DNA of 64,000 bases from Luteimonas sp. 9C (GTDB taxonomy: Bacteria > Pseudomonadota > Gammaproteobacteria > Xanthomonadales > Xanthomonadaceae): positions 1,502,095-1,566,094 of the forward strand of contig NZ_LR733312.1 in assembly GCF_902506295.1 (NCBI RefSeq), in the 5' to 3' direction. Positions within the stretch are counted from its first letter, which is position 1; each line of letters opens with the position of its first letter. The notes under the pieces are model-generated. The model ran no database searches. It saw only the letters and a program-made list of their open reading frames with translations, and was not told where the DNA came from. Shown piece after piece: positions 37,588 through 51,074 of this stretch. The position numbers were made by a program, and so were the translations under genes.

Positions 37588-40390
37588 TCACGCCGCGGCG
37601 TGCACTGCCTCCGTGCGGTCGCGCTTGAGCACTGCGACCGGCTCCGCCCAATCGCTGCCCGCGCGCCGTTTGCTGGTGGCGAGCACCAGATCCGACGGCT
37701 CGAATACGTTGAGGTTGTGGGTGATCGGCGTGGTCAGGATGTACTGCGCATCCGTGCTGCGCAGGAAGCGACCGACCTTCTCGATATTGGCCACGTCGAG
37801 ATGCGCGAATGGTTCGTCGATGAACACGAAGCCGCCCGGCTGGTCTTCGTCGCGCAGCAATGCGACCAGCAGCAGCAGCGACTTCATGACCTGCTGACCA
37901 CCCGACGCCTCGCCGTCGTCGAGGCCGATCCAGCCCTTGCGGTCGAAATCGAAACGCACGGTGAGACCGGCCTGGGCCAGCGCCACGTCCTCGTTCGCGA
38001 GTTCCGGCATGCCGACATCGACACCGATGCCGGCGAGTTCGCCAAGTGCGGTGAGGTTCTTGCGATAGCGGCGCACGGTCGCGCGCAGCACGTTGATGTA
38101 GGCACCACGCGCGTCCTCGGTGAGCCGGCGCGCGCGATGCAGGTGCGCCTCGCGCTTGGCGATCGCCGCTTCGAGTGCGTCGTGGTCGGCAGCGAACTTG
38201 TCGCGCATCGCCACGCAGGCAGCGTCCTCGACGAAACTGCCCCGCGCGAGCCGCTCGTCGATGCGTTCGAGTTCGCGTCGTACCGCACCGGCACTCTCGT
38301 AGGCATCGCGCGCCGCGCGCAGGGCTTCGCGCGTGCGCCATGCGACCGGCATGCGCGCGCGGCGCTTGCGGAACTCGACCAGACGCTGCACCAGCGCCAC
38401 GCGCTCCTGCGCGATCTGGCTGCCGCGGTCGCGCAGTTCCTGCGCCAGCGTGCGCAGTTCGCCCGCGCGCGTGGCGGCGGCAATGCTGCCGTCCTTGTCG
38501 AGTCGTTCGCAGGCATCGAGCGCCGCACGCGCATCGGTCAGCGCGTCGGCGGCGTCCTGCGCGGCCTGCGCCAGCGCCGGCAGGCGCGATTGCGCATCGG
38601 CGAACTCGGCCGCGCGCGTCACCAGTTCCTGGCCGGCATCGAGACCGAGCAGGCGCGACTGCGCCGCATCGACCTCGCGGCCCAGTGCGGTCAGCGCGTC
38701 TTCGCGCGCCTGCGCGCGTTCCTGCAAGGCGATGGCTTCTGCATGCAGCGACGCGAGCCGCGCCTCGCGCGCGCCGGTGCCGAAGTGCTGCTGGCCGCCG
38801 CCGATGTGACGACCGCCGCGGTGCTCGCGCAGATACCCCTGCGCGGTGATCCAGTCCTGCCCCTTGGGCAGGCGCTGGCCGGCCTCGACATCGGCGACGC
38901 GCTGCACGCGGTCGAGCTGGCGCGGCAACCACGCGGGCGGATCGGCATTGAAACGCACCACCTCGAGCAGCGAGCCGCGTGTCGCGGGACCGGCAGGCGC
39001 GCGCTCGGCGACGACGAAGTGCCGGTACTGCAGGCGCTCGCCGAGCTGCCAGGCCTGGCGCGCGTCCTGCGCCGCGTCGAGCACCAGCAGATGCCGGTAC
39101 GGGGCGAGCACGGCCTCGAGCGCGACCGCCCACTGCGGATCGGCGATCTCGACCAGTTCGGTGAGCACCGCATGGCCGATGTCGGCGCGATCGAGCGCGG
39201 CGCGGAACTCGCGTTCGAAGGGCTCGACGACACGCCCGCCGCTACGCAGCGCGGCGACCTGCGCGGCGATCTCGCCACCGCGCGCGCGATCGCGCTCGGC
39301 CTCCAGGCGCAGCTCCGCCTGGCGACGCCGACCCTGTTCGACCTCGCGGCTGAGCGCATCGACATCGGCGCCGCCGCGTTCGGCCTGCAGACGCGCGAGT
39401 TCGTCGTGGCGACGCACCAGCTGCTCGGCATCACGTGCCTGGTCGCGCGCCCCGGTGAAACCCGCTTCCGCGGTCCTCAGTGCAGCGCGCGCATCGGCGA
39501 TCGCCTGTTGCAGGCCGTCGCGCGCGTCGATCGACGCCGCCTCTTCGGCCTGCAACGCATCGTGCGCCTGGCGGCGCTCGCGCAGGCCACGACGCAAACC
39601 GGTCAAGCGCGGCTTCGCGCCGTCGATGGTCGCGCGCAGGTCGGCCAGTTCGACTTTCGGCGCGATTTCCGCTTCCAGAATCTGCCGCTGGTTGCGCAGC
39701 GCCATGCCGTCCTCGTAGGACCGCACATCGGCGCGCGACGATTCGAGCCGCATGTGCAGCTCGGCCAGACCCTGCTGCAGTTCGGCGATTTCCTTGTCGA
39801 TGTCGAACTGTTCGGCGCGGGCGCGCTGGTAGTCGTCCATCACCGCCTTGTCCTCGAACACGTCGAAGACGAGTTGCAGCAGTTCGCGCGGCGACAACTG
39901 GCACAGCTTGTCGGTGGCGCCCTGCTCCAGCGTCAACACGCGGCAGATCGCACGACTCAGGCCAGCGCCGGCGAGACGCACGCGGTAGTCGCGCACGCCC
40001 AGCCATTCGCCACCGGCATCGAGCGCTTCCACCGGCACGTCGCCGGCGACGATCTGGTAGTCGCGCGTCCAGTCGCCGCCACGCTTGCGCACGCGGCAGG
40101 CGATCGTCACCTGCTCGTCCATGCACGGGAAGAACGCACGGCGGCCGCGACGGTCGACCGGATTGCTGACCACCGCGCGCAGCCACGCGAACGGTTTGCC
40201 GTTGTGGCGCAGATAGGTCTTGTAGTCGCGCGCCATGTCGCGGTCGTCGATCGCCAGCAGCGTGCGCAGCGCATCGAGCAGCGTCGTCTTGCCCGAGCCG
40301 TTCGGGCCGACGACGGTGATGATCGAGGCATCCAGCGGCAGGGCGTAGCGCTGCCAGTAATCCCAGTGCACGACTTCGAGACTGCGGAAC

Positions 40391-40398
<8 letters not shown>
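37588..40398 (-). CDS. SMC-like condensin ATPase (MksB/JetC-like)
   Basis: The 936-residue protein has ABC-type SMC architecture. Walker A is at residues 31-38 (VVGPNGSGKTTLLDALRTLL); a coiled arm covers about 190-380; a hinge-like globular segment is at about 385-540 (YRHLLVLDAAQDARQAWQLG); a second coil runs from 545 to 790; the signature motif ASGGQQVMKSLLLLVALL is at about 831-848 and Walker B FVFIDEPFAHLDVANIEKV at 857-875. Arm length is short compared with MukB or bacterial Smc and fits MksB. Its start overlaps the KITE gene stop by 8 bases, and the kleisin is third upstream, so it forms one complex. Motor role in chromosome organisation or plasmid exclusion is inferred from the family. 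Confidence 0.88.
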
Positions 40399-44739
<4,341 letters not shown>

Positions 44740-44751
44740 AGAAACCTCGGC

Positions 44752-44824
44752 CCTGTTCAGGTTCCAGATCGGGCGGCCCGGGCGGGATGCGGGTCGCCCT
44801 GCGACCGCGCTAAACCTGAATAGG
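44752..44824. repeat. long hairpin before the cell-wall hydrolase
   Basis: CCTGTTCAGGTT (44752-44763) and AACCTGAATAGG (44813-44824) are reverse complements at 11 of 12 positions, enclosing a GC-rich 49-base loop (with further GGGCGGCCCGGGC-type pairing). It lies in the 372-base gene-free gap between fadH and the hydrolase start at 45112. The rest of the gap shows no other structure I can name. Confidence 0.6.
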
Positions 44825-45111
44825 TGTCGTCGAACGCCCCGACCAGCCACATGCAGGGCGGCGGCGCCAGTGCCCCGCATTCACGTTTGATTCGAAAAAC
44901 CACGGCTACCGTGCCGTCTCTTCGTTCCGCCCGCTTCGGTGGAACACCGGCCCGACCCGCCTTCTGCGGACTTCGGTGCCCGGGCGATCAAGCGCACCAC
45001 AGAGTCCGCCGCCCTCCCCAATACGCCATGCCGGTTTCCGCAGTCGTCTGCGTGTCTTTCGAAAGGAGGACGACGACGTGCGGCCCGGCGCAACGCAGCA
45101 AGGAGTCGTTG

Positions 45112-45591
45112 ATGAAACTTGAATGGGTGATGTGGCTGGCCTCCGTGCTGCCGCCCCCCGCCGCCGATTCGCTCTGTCTGAGCACGACGGTGTACCTGGA
45201 AGCCCGCGACCAGTCCGTCCGCGGGCAGGAAGCCGTCGCCGAGGTGGCCCTGCGCCGCCAGGAGAGCGGGCTGTGGGGCGAGTCGATGTGCGAGGTGGTC
45301 ACCGCGCGCAAGCAGTTCGCGCCGACGATCCTGTCGCCGAACACCAAGCTCGCCAATACCAATGCCTGGACCCGTGCGGTCAGCGTGGCGCTGGAGTCGG
45401 AGCGCAACTGGTCGCTGCCGCCCGCGCAACGCCGTCAGGTCGTGCCCGGCGCGAGCCACTTCATGGCCCATGCGATCGCGGCGCCGTCCTGGCGCACCGC
45501 GCACCAGGTGGCGACGATCGGCGACCACACCTTCCTGCGCGTGCAGTCCCTGCGCCCGGCGCGTCCGACGACCGGCAGCGAGCGCGGCTGA
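45112..45591 (+). CDS. SleB-like cell wall hydrolase
   Basis: I placed the start at 45112 because AAGGAG lies nine bases upstream; longer frames (to 44824) lack support. The 159-residue protein has a weak N-terminal hydrophobic segment (MKLEWVMWLASVLP) and then the Hydrolase_2 (SleB) domain: LCLSTTVYLEARDQSVRGQE AVAEV containing the catalytic Glu, CEVVTARKQFAPTIL, and GASHFMAHAIAAPSWRTAHQ near the C terminus. Such domains cleave peptidoglycan as lytic transglycosylases or amidases. In Gram-negatives they turn over cell wall; the hairpin-rich leader upstream may regulate it. Confidence 0.82.
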   Translation: MKLEWVMWLASVLPPPAADSLCLSTTVYLEARDQSVRGQEAVAEVALRRQESGLWGESMCEVVTARKQFAPTILSPNTKLANTNAWTRAVSVALESERNWSLPPAQRRQVVPGASHFMAHAIAAPSWRTAHQVATIGDHTFLRVQSLRPARPTTGSERG

Positions 45592-45666
45592 GTCGCGCCG
45601 CTTCGCCGGCTTCCCCGCCCGCGACGCCCGGCGCATGATGACGGCCCGTTCGCCATCAGGACCGTC

Positions 45667-46281
45667 ATGCGCATTCTCTACACCAAACCCGGCGCCTGCT
45701 CGCTGGCCGACCACATCGTGCTGCAGTGGATCGGCGCGCCGTTCGAAGCGCGCGTCGTCGACGCGACGCAGATGAAGGAAGCCGACTTCCTCGCGCTCAA
45801 TCCTGCCGGCGCGGTGCCGGTGCTGGTCGAAGGCGACTGGGTGCTCACCCAGAACGCCGCGATCCTGGGGTATCTGGCCGACAGCCATTCCGACGCGAAG
45901 CTCGGCGGTGACGGCTCGCTGCAGGGCCGCGCCGAGGTCAACCGCTGGCTGGCGTTGCTCAACGCCGATCTGCACCCGGCCTTCCACCCGCTGTTCGGCA
46001 GCACCAAATATCTGGAAGACGCGGACGCCGTCGATCGCACGCGCAGGCATGCGATGCAGAAGATCCGCGGCTATTACGAGCGCCTCGACGCACAGCTGGA
46101 CGGTCGCGACTACCTCGTCGGCACGCGTTCGATCGCCGATCCGTATCTGTTCGTGACCCTGCAGTGGGCCAAGCGCCTGAAGCTCGATCTGGGCGGGCTG
46201 GATAATCTGCACGCATTCGACGCACGCATGCTCGCCGACGATGGCGTCCGCAAGGCGATGACGGCCGAAGGCCTGATCTGA
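45667..46281 (+). CDS. glutathione S-transferase family protein
   Basis: The 204-residue protein has the GST layout: a thioredoxin-like N-domain (MRILYTKPGACSLADHIVLQ, then LNPAGAVPVLVEGDWVLTQN with the cis-Pro and TQNAAILGYLAD) and a helical C-domain (NRWLALLNADLHPAFHPLFG; RSIADPYLFVTLQWAKRL). The early Cys/Ser of GACSLA is typical of beta-class bacterial GSTs. It likely conjugates or reduces small electrophiles with glutathione. Single gene; no obvious pathway partner. Confidence 0.92.
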   Translation: MRILYTKPGACSLADHIVLQWIGAPFEARVVDATQMKEADFLALNPAGAVPVLVEGDWVLTQNAAILGYLADSHSDAKLGGDGSLQGRAEVNRWLALLNADLHPAFHPLFGSTKYLEDADAVDRTRRHAMQKIRGYYERLDAQLDGRDYLVGTRSIADPYLFVTLQWAKRLKLDLGGLDNLHAFDARMLADDGVRKAMTAEGLI

Positions 46282-46591
46282 GGACCGCCCCGCGTTGCGG
46301 CGGTGGCATGGCGCGTGGCTTCGTCCCCGCGCCGCAGTCCAGCCACCGGCGCGCCGCCGAGACCGCACGGTTGCGTGCGCGGGTCAAGCGCAACTTCGCG
46401 GGCCGGCCCGCTCGATGGTGAAATAATCACCAGCCCGAATCGGGGCGCTGCCGATGCGGCGTCGCCCCGCTTATCCACAGACTTGCCAGCGTTTCATCCA
46501 CACCGTCTGTGGACGACGCGACGCCCTGCCGCGCCAGGCGTCCTGCGTCAAGCCATCGCGCGGCGCAGGGATGCGCCTCGCGCTGGGGACT
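46282..46591. other. gene-free region with DnaA-box-like cluster
   Basis: A 310-base gap between the convergent GST and prpF stops. The first 185 bases are GC-rich with nothing recognisable. At 46471-46516 three DnaA-box-like 9-mers occur in 46 bases: TTATCCACA (perfect, 46471-46479), TCATCCACA (one mismatch, 46494-46502) and, on the other strand, TGTGGACGA (two mismatches, 46508-46516). No terminator is obvious for either gene. Confidence 0.55.
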
Positions 46592-47782
46592 TCACTCGAA
46601 CACGTCGGCCGGCACGCGCACCGCGCCGTCCATCAGCACGCGCGCCGAGCGCGACATGATCGCCCTGGCGACGGTCCATTGCCCGTCGGTCTGCACCGCT
46701 TCCGCGCCGACGCGCAAGGTGCCCGACGGATGTCCGAAGCGCACCGACGTGCGGGCGCCGCCGCCCGCCGCCAGGTTCACCAGCGTGCCGGGAATCGCGG
46801 CGGCCGTGCCGATCGCAACCGCCGCCGTGCCCATCATCGCGTGGTGCAGCTTGCCCATCGACAGCGCGCGGACCAGCAGATCGATGTCGCCGGCCGCGAT
46901 CGCCTTGCCACTCGACACCACGTGATCGCGCGGTGGCGCGACGAACGCGACTTTGGGCGTGTGCTGGCGCTTCGACGCCTCGGAGACATCACTGATCAGC
47001 CCCATGCGCACCGCGCCGTGCGCGCGGATCGTCTCGAACATCGCCAGCGCTTTCGCGTCGCCGTTGATCGCGTCCTGCAGCTCGGCGCCGGTATAACCGA
47101 TCGACGCGGCCTCGATGAAGATCGTTGGAATGCCCGCGTTGATCAGCGTCGCGCGCAGCGTGCCGACACCCGGCACGTCGAGATCGTCGACGAGCTGGCC
47201 GGTGGGAAACATCGCGCCGCCGCCCTCGCCTTCGTCTGCGGGATCGACGAATTCCAGCACGATCTCCGCCGCCGGGAACGTGACGCCGTCGAGTTCGAAA
47301 TCGCCGGTCTCCTGCACCTGCCCGTCCGCGACCGGCACGTGCACGATGATGGTCTTGCCGATGTTCGCCTGCCAAACGCGCACCGCGACGGTGCCGTCGC
47401 GCGGAATCCGCGAGGCATCGATGAAGCCGTTGGCGATCGCGAACGGGCCGACCGCGGTGCTGAGGTTGCCGCAGTTGCCGCTCCAGTCGACGAACGCGCT
47501 GTTGATCGACACCTGGCCGTAGAGATAGTCGACGTCGTGATCCGGCACCGACGCCGGCCCGATGATCACGCACTTGCTCGTCGACGACGTCGCGCCGCCC
47601 ATGCCGTCGGTGTGCTTGGCGTAGGGATCGGGCGAGCCGATCACGCGCATCAGCAGCGCATCGCGCGCGGGGCTGGGCACCTGCGCGGCGGCAGGCAGGT
47701 CTTCGAGGCGGAAGAACACGCCTTTGGAGGTGCCACCGCGCATGTAGGTGGCGGGGATGCGGAGCTGGGGAGCAAATGCCAT
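46592..47782 (-). CDS. prpF: 2-methylaconitate isomerase PrpF
   Basis: PrpF is the AcnD-associated isomerase that converts the trans to the cis 2-methylaconitate so the next hydration can proceed. The 396-residue protein starts MAFAPQLRIPATYMRGGTSK at 47782 and has diaminopimelate-epimerase-like signatures: MRGGTSKGVFF, SSTSKCVIIGP, WSGNCGNLSTAVGPFA and GKLHHAMMGTAAVAIG. It is the last gene of the prp operon. Loss of prpF would make AcnD-dependent propionate degradation stall. An RNA-ligase-like gene separates it from acnD. Confidence 0.95.
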   Translation of the reverse strand: MAFAPQLRIPATYMRGGTSKGVFFRLEDLPAAAQVPSPARDALLMRVIGSPDPYAKHTDGMGGATSSTSKCVIIGPASVPDHDVDYLYGQVSINSAFVDWSGNCGNLSTAVGPFAIANGFIDASRIPRDGTVAVRVWQANIGKTIIVHVPVADGQVQETGDFELDGVTFPAAEIVLEFVDPADEGEGGGAMFPTGQLVDDLDVPGVGTLRATLINAGIPTIFIEAASIGYTGAELQDAINGDAKALAMFETIRAHGAVRMGLISDVSEASKRQHTPKVAFVAPPRDHVVSSGKAIAAGDIDLLVRALSMGKLHHAMMGTAAVAIGTAAAIPGTLVNLAAGGGARTSVRFGHPSGTLRVGAEAVQTDGQWTVARAIMSRSARVLMDGAVRVPADVFE

Positions 47783-47811
47783 GAAGAATTCCGGCTTGAA
47801 TGGCGGGTGGG

Positions 47812-48393
47812 TTACTGGAAGAGTTCTTCCTGCGCGACTGGCGGGTCCAGCTCGCGCAGCAATGGCCAGCGGCCAATTACCTCGTAACGGTAAGGATCTC
47901 CGCCGCCGACGATGAGGTACAGCTCGCTGAGAGCCCACGGAATGGGAGGCTCGATCGTGATGTTCGCGAAGGACCTCTTGGCTTCGTAGCTCAAGGTGAT
48001 GTGCGGTGTCACGCCGGTCGCGATCTCTGCAAAATCAGCTTCGACAAGCGCCGCTCTCACCGCATCGCGCAGCATCTTGAATGCCTTGGGCACGCCAAAC
48101 GCGCGCAGCGTGCAGTGCTGACGATCACTCTTGAGATCCGGCCCTTCGATTCGGTTGAACTGCAACGTGCACGCGTGCGCCGAGATGCTCGCGCCGACAC
48201 GTTGCAGTCGTTCGCATTGCTCCGCCGTTGGATTGAAGACCCTCTCCGACAGCGACTGGTGCCAGTTCTCAGGCGAGAACATGTCACCACCCAACGCCTT
48301 CTCAAGGCCGAGTTCGATCAGACGCTGAAGCGTTGTTGCGACCCAATGCTCGGAAGGCATGACCGCAAAGAACGCGCGTGGTGGCGAAGACAT
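47812..48393 (-). CDS. 2H phosphoesterase / RNA 2',3'-cyclic phosphodiesterase-like protein
   Basis: The 193-residue protein starts MSSPPRAFFAVMPSEHWVAT and looks like a LigT/2'-5' RNA ligase-type 2H phosphoesterase. A candidate first HxS/T motif is in ENWHQSLS (about residue 45), and the second is in TGVTPHITLSYEAK; an extra HCTLRAF lies between. These enzymes open 2',3'-cyclic phosphates of RNA or similar. It sits between acnD (10 bases) and prpF (29 bases) on the same strand, inside the prp operon, where I know of no pathway need for it. Base composition is visibly lower in GC than the flanking genes, suggesting insertion. Confidence 0.7.
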   Translation of the reverse strand: MSSPPRAFFAVMPSEHWVATTLQRLIELGLEKALGGDMFSPENWHQSLSERVFNPTAEQCERLQRVGASISAHACTLQFNRIEGPDLKSDRQHCTLRAFGVPKAFKMLRDAVRAALVEADFAEIATGVTPHITLSYEAKRSFANITIEPPIPWALSELYLIVGGGDPYRYEVIGRWPLLRELDPPVAQEELFQ

Positions 48394-48403
48394 TACGCTT
48401 ACC

Positions 48404-51001
48404 TCAGACCGCCTTCGAAGACTCCAGAAAATCCTGCGCAAACCGCTGCAGCACCCCACCCGCCTCGTAGATCGACACTTCTTCCGCGGTATCGAGTCGG
48501 CAGATCACCGGCACCGACGCCTGCGTGCCGTCCTGACGATGGATCACCAGGGTCAGCATCGCGCGCGGGGTACGGTCGCCGGTGACGTCGAAGGTTTCGG
48601 TGCCGTCGATGCCGAGCGTCAGCCGGGTCACGCCGGGCTGGAATTCCAGCGGCAGCACGCCCATGCCGATCAGGTTGGTGCGGTGGATGCGTTCGAAGCC
48701 TTCGGCGACGATCGCCTCCACGCCCGCCAGACGCACGCCCTTGGCCGCCCAGTCGCGCGAGCTGCCCTGGCCGTAGTCGGCGCCGGCGATGATCACCAGC
48801 GGCTGCTTGCGCTCCATGTAGGTCTCGATCGCTTCCCACATGCGCACGACCTGCCCATCGGGCTCGATGCGCGACAGCGAGCCTTGCCGCACGGTGCCGT
48901 CGACGATCGCCATCTCGTTGACGAGTTTCGGGTTGGCGAACGTGGCGCGCTGCGCGGTCAGATGGTCGCCGCGATGGGTGGCGTAGGAATTGAAGTCCTC
49001 CTCCGGCACGCCCATCTTGGCGAGGTACTCGCCGGCCGCGCTGTCGGCCATGATCGCGTTCGACGGCGACAGGTGATCGGTGGTGATGTTGTCGCCGAGC
49101 ACCGCGAGCGGCCGCATGCCGGTCAGCGTGCGCGCGCCGGCCAGCGCACCCTCCCAGTACGGCGGACGGCGGATGTAGGTGCTCATCTCGCGCCAGTCGT
49201 ACAGCGGCGCGACGCGCTCGCCGGTGTCGACGTGCAGCTTGAACATCGGCCCGTAGACGGCGCGGAACTGTTCCGGCTTGACGCTGGCCTTGACCACCGC
49301 ATCGATCTCTTCATCCGACGGCCAGAGATCCTTGAGCGTGACCGCGTTGCCGTCGTGGTCGATGCCGAGCACGTCCTTCTCGATGTCGAAGCGCACGGTG
49401 CCGGCGATCGCATACGCGATGACCAGCGGCGGCGACGCGAGGAAGGCCTGCTTGGCGTAGGGATGGATGCGGCCGTCGAAGTTGCGGTTGCCGCTGAGCA
49501 CGGCGGTCGCATACAGATCGCGGTCGATGATCTCCTGCTGGATCGCGGGATCCAGCGCGCCGCTCATGCCGTTGCAGGTGGTGCAGGCGAACGCGACGAT
49601 GCCGAAGCCCAGCTGCTCGAGATCCGGCAGCAGGCCGCTTTCCTCCAGATACAGCTGCACGGCCTTGGAGCCCGGCGCGAGCGAGCTCTTGACCCAGGGC
49701 TTGCGCGTGAGGCCGCGCGCGTTCGCGTTGCGCGCCAGCAGCGCGGCGGCAATGACGTTGCGCGGGTTCGAGGTGTTCGTGCAGCTGGTGATCGCGGCGA
49801 TGATCACCGCGCCGTCGGGCATGGTGCCGTCGGTCGGCATGTCCCACGCGCCGGCGATGCCGCTGGCGGCGAGATCGCGGGTCGCCACGCGCTTGTGCGG
49901 ATTCGACGGCCCGGCCATGTTGCGCACCACGCTCGACAGGTCGAAATGCAGCGTGCGTACGTACTGGGCACTGGCCAGCGAATCGGCCCACAGGCCCGCG
50001 GCCTTCGCATAGGTCTCGACCAGCGCGACCTGGGTGTCCTCGCGCCCGGTCAGGCGCAGGTAGTCGAGCGTGTTGTCATCGATGAAGAACATCGCGGCGG
50101 TCGCGCCGTACTCGGGCGCCATGTTGGAGATCGTCGCGCGATCGCCGACCGACAGCGCGGCCGCGCCCGGCCCGCGGAATTCCAGATATGCGCCGACGAC
50201 CTTCGAAATGCGCAGGAATTCGGTCAGCGCCAGCACGACGTCGGTCGCGGTGATGCCCGGTCCGGGACGGCCTGCGAGTTCGACACCGACGATCTCCGGC
50301 GTGCGCATCCACGAGGCGCGGCCGAGCATGACGTTCTCGGCTTCGAGGCCGCCCACGCCGATCGCGATCACGCCCAGCGCATCGACGTGCGGCGTGTGGC
50401 TGTCGGTGCCGACGCAGGTATCCGGGAACGCGACGCCGTCCTGGACGTAGACCACCGGCGACATCTTCTCCAGGTTGATCTGGTGCATGATCCCGTTGCC
50501 CGGCGGAATCACCTCGACGTTGTGGAACGCGAGCTTGGTCCAGTCGATGAAGTGGAAACGGTCGGCATTGCGGCGATCCTCGATCTCGCGGTTGCGGATG
50601 AACGCATCCGGGTCGTAACCGCCGCATTCCACTGCCAGTGAGTGGTCGACGATCAGCTGTACCGGCACGACCGGATTGACCTTCGCGGGATCACCGCCCT
50701 GGTCGGCGATCGCATCGCGCAGACCGGCGAGGTCGACGAGCGCGGTCTGGCCGAGGATGTCGTGGCAGACCACGCGCGCCGGATACCACGGGAAGTCGAT
50801 GTCCTGCCGCAGCTCGATCAGCTGGCGCAGCGCGTCGTCGAGCTGCGCCGGTTCGCAGCGCCGCACCAGGTTTTCGGCGTGCACGCGCGCGGTGTAGGAC
50901 ATGCGGTCATACGCGCCGGGCGCGAGCGCGTCGACGGCGGCGCGCGCGTCGAACCAGTCGAGCTGGGTGCCGGGAAGGGGTTTGCGGTGCTGGCTGTTCA
51001 T
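48404..51001 (-). CDS. acnD: Fe/S-dependent 2-methylisocitrate dehydratase AcnD
   Basis: AcnD dehydrates 2-methylcitrate in the methylcitrate cycle; PrpF then isomerises its product. The 865-residue aconitase-fold protein starts MNSQHRKPLPGTQLDWFDAR and has the 4Fe-4S cysteines: a single Cys in AAITSCTNTSNPRNV and the pair in FACTTCNGMSGAL. Other aconitase landmarks are GTDSHTPHVDALGVIAIGVG, and GADYGQGSSRDWAAKGVRLA with the RTNLIGMGVLPLEF swivel-domain segment. The gene replaces the PrpD-type dehydratase. It lies second to last before prpF, following prpC. Confidence 0.96.
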   Translation of the reverse strand: MNSQHRKPLPGTQLDWFDARAAVDALAPGAYDRMSYTARVHAENLVRRCEPAQLDDALRQLIELRQDIDFPWYPARVVCHDILGQTALVDLAGLRDAIADQGGDPAKVNPVVPVQLIVDHSLAVECGGYDPDAFIRNREIEDRRNADRFHFIDWTKLAFHNVEVIPPGNGIMHQINLEKMSPVVYVQDGVAFPDTCVGTDSHTPHVDALGVIAIGVGGLEAENVMLGRASWMRTPEIVGVELAGRPGPGITATDVVLALTEFLRISKVVGAYLEFRGPGAAALSVGDRATISNMAPEYGATAAMFFIDDNTLDYLRLTGREDTQVALVETYAKAAGLWADSLASAQYVRTLHFDLSSVVRNMAGPSNPHKRVATRDLAASGIAGAWDMPTDGTMPDGAVIIAAITSCTNTSNPRNVIAAALLARNANARGLTRKPWVKSSLAPGSKAVQLYLEESGLLPDLEQLGFGIVAFACTTCNGMSGALDPAIQQEIIDRDLYATAVLSGNRNFDGRIHPYAKQAFLASPPLVIAYAIAGTVRFDIEKDVLGIDHDGNAVTLKDLWPSDEEIDAVVKASVKPEQFRAVYGPMFKLHVDTGERVAPLYDWREMSTYIRRPPYWEGALAGARTLTGMRPLAVLGDNITTDHLSPSNAIMADSAAGEYLAKMGVPEEDFNSYATHRGDHLTAQRATFANPKLVNEMAIVDGTVRQGSLSRIEPDGQVVRMWEAIETYMERKQPLVIIAGADYGQGSSRDWAAKGVRLAGVEAIVAEGFERIHRTNLIGMGVLPLEFQPGVTRLTLGIDGTETFDVTGDRTPRAMLTLVIHRQDGTQASVPVICRLDTAEEVSIYEAGGVLQRFAQDFLESSKAV

Positions 51002-51038
51002 GGCTGGCTTCAACGATCCGGAAGGAGCAGAAACGCGT

Positions 51039-51060
51039 GGTCCCCGCGCGTGCGGGGACC
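51039..51060 (-). promoter_or_regulatory. intercistronic hairpin between prpC and acnD
   Basis: GGTCCCCGC (51039-51047) pairs perfectly with GCGGGGACC (51052-51060) around GCGT, in the 73-base gap after the prpC stop at 51075. There is no following T tract, so it may be a partial terminator or a 3'-end stabiliser of the prpBC message rather than a full stop. Confidence 0.55.
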
Positions 51061-51074
51061 TGTGCAGGACGGGA

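Noticed and set aside
46471-46479. Chromosomal origin of replication
   Set aside because: Only three boxes, no AT-rich unwinding element, and dnaA, dnaN or gyrB are absent nearby; recorded only as a DnaA-box-like cluster.
48359-50641. 760-residue plus-strand frame opposite acnD
   Set aside because: Antisense shadow of a well conserved aconitase; no recognisable domain.
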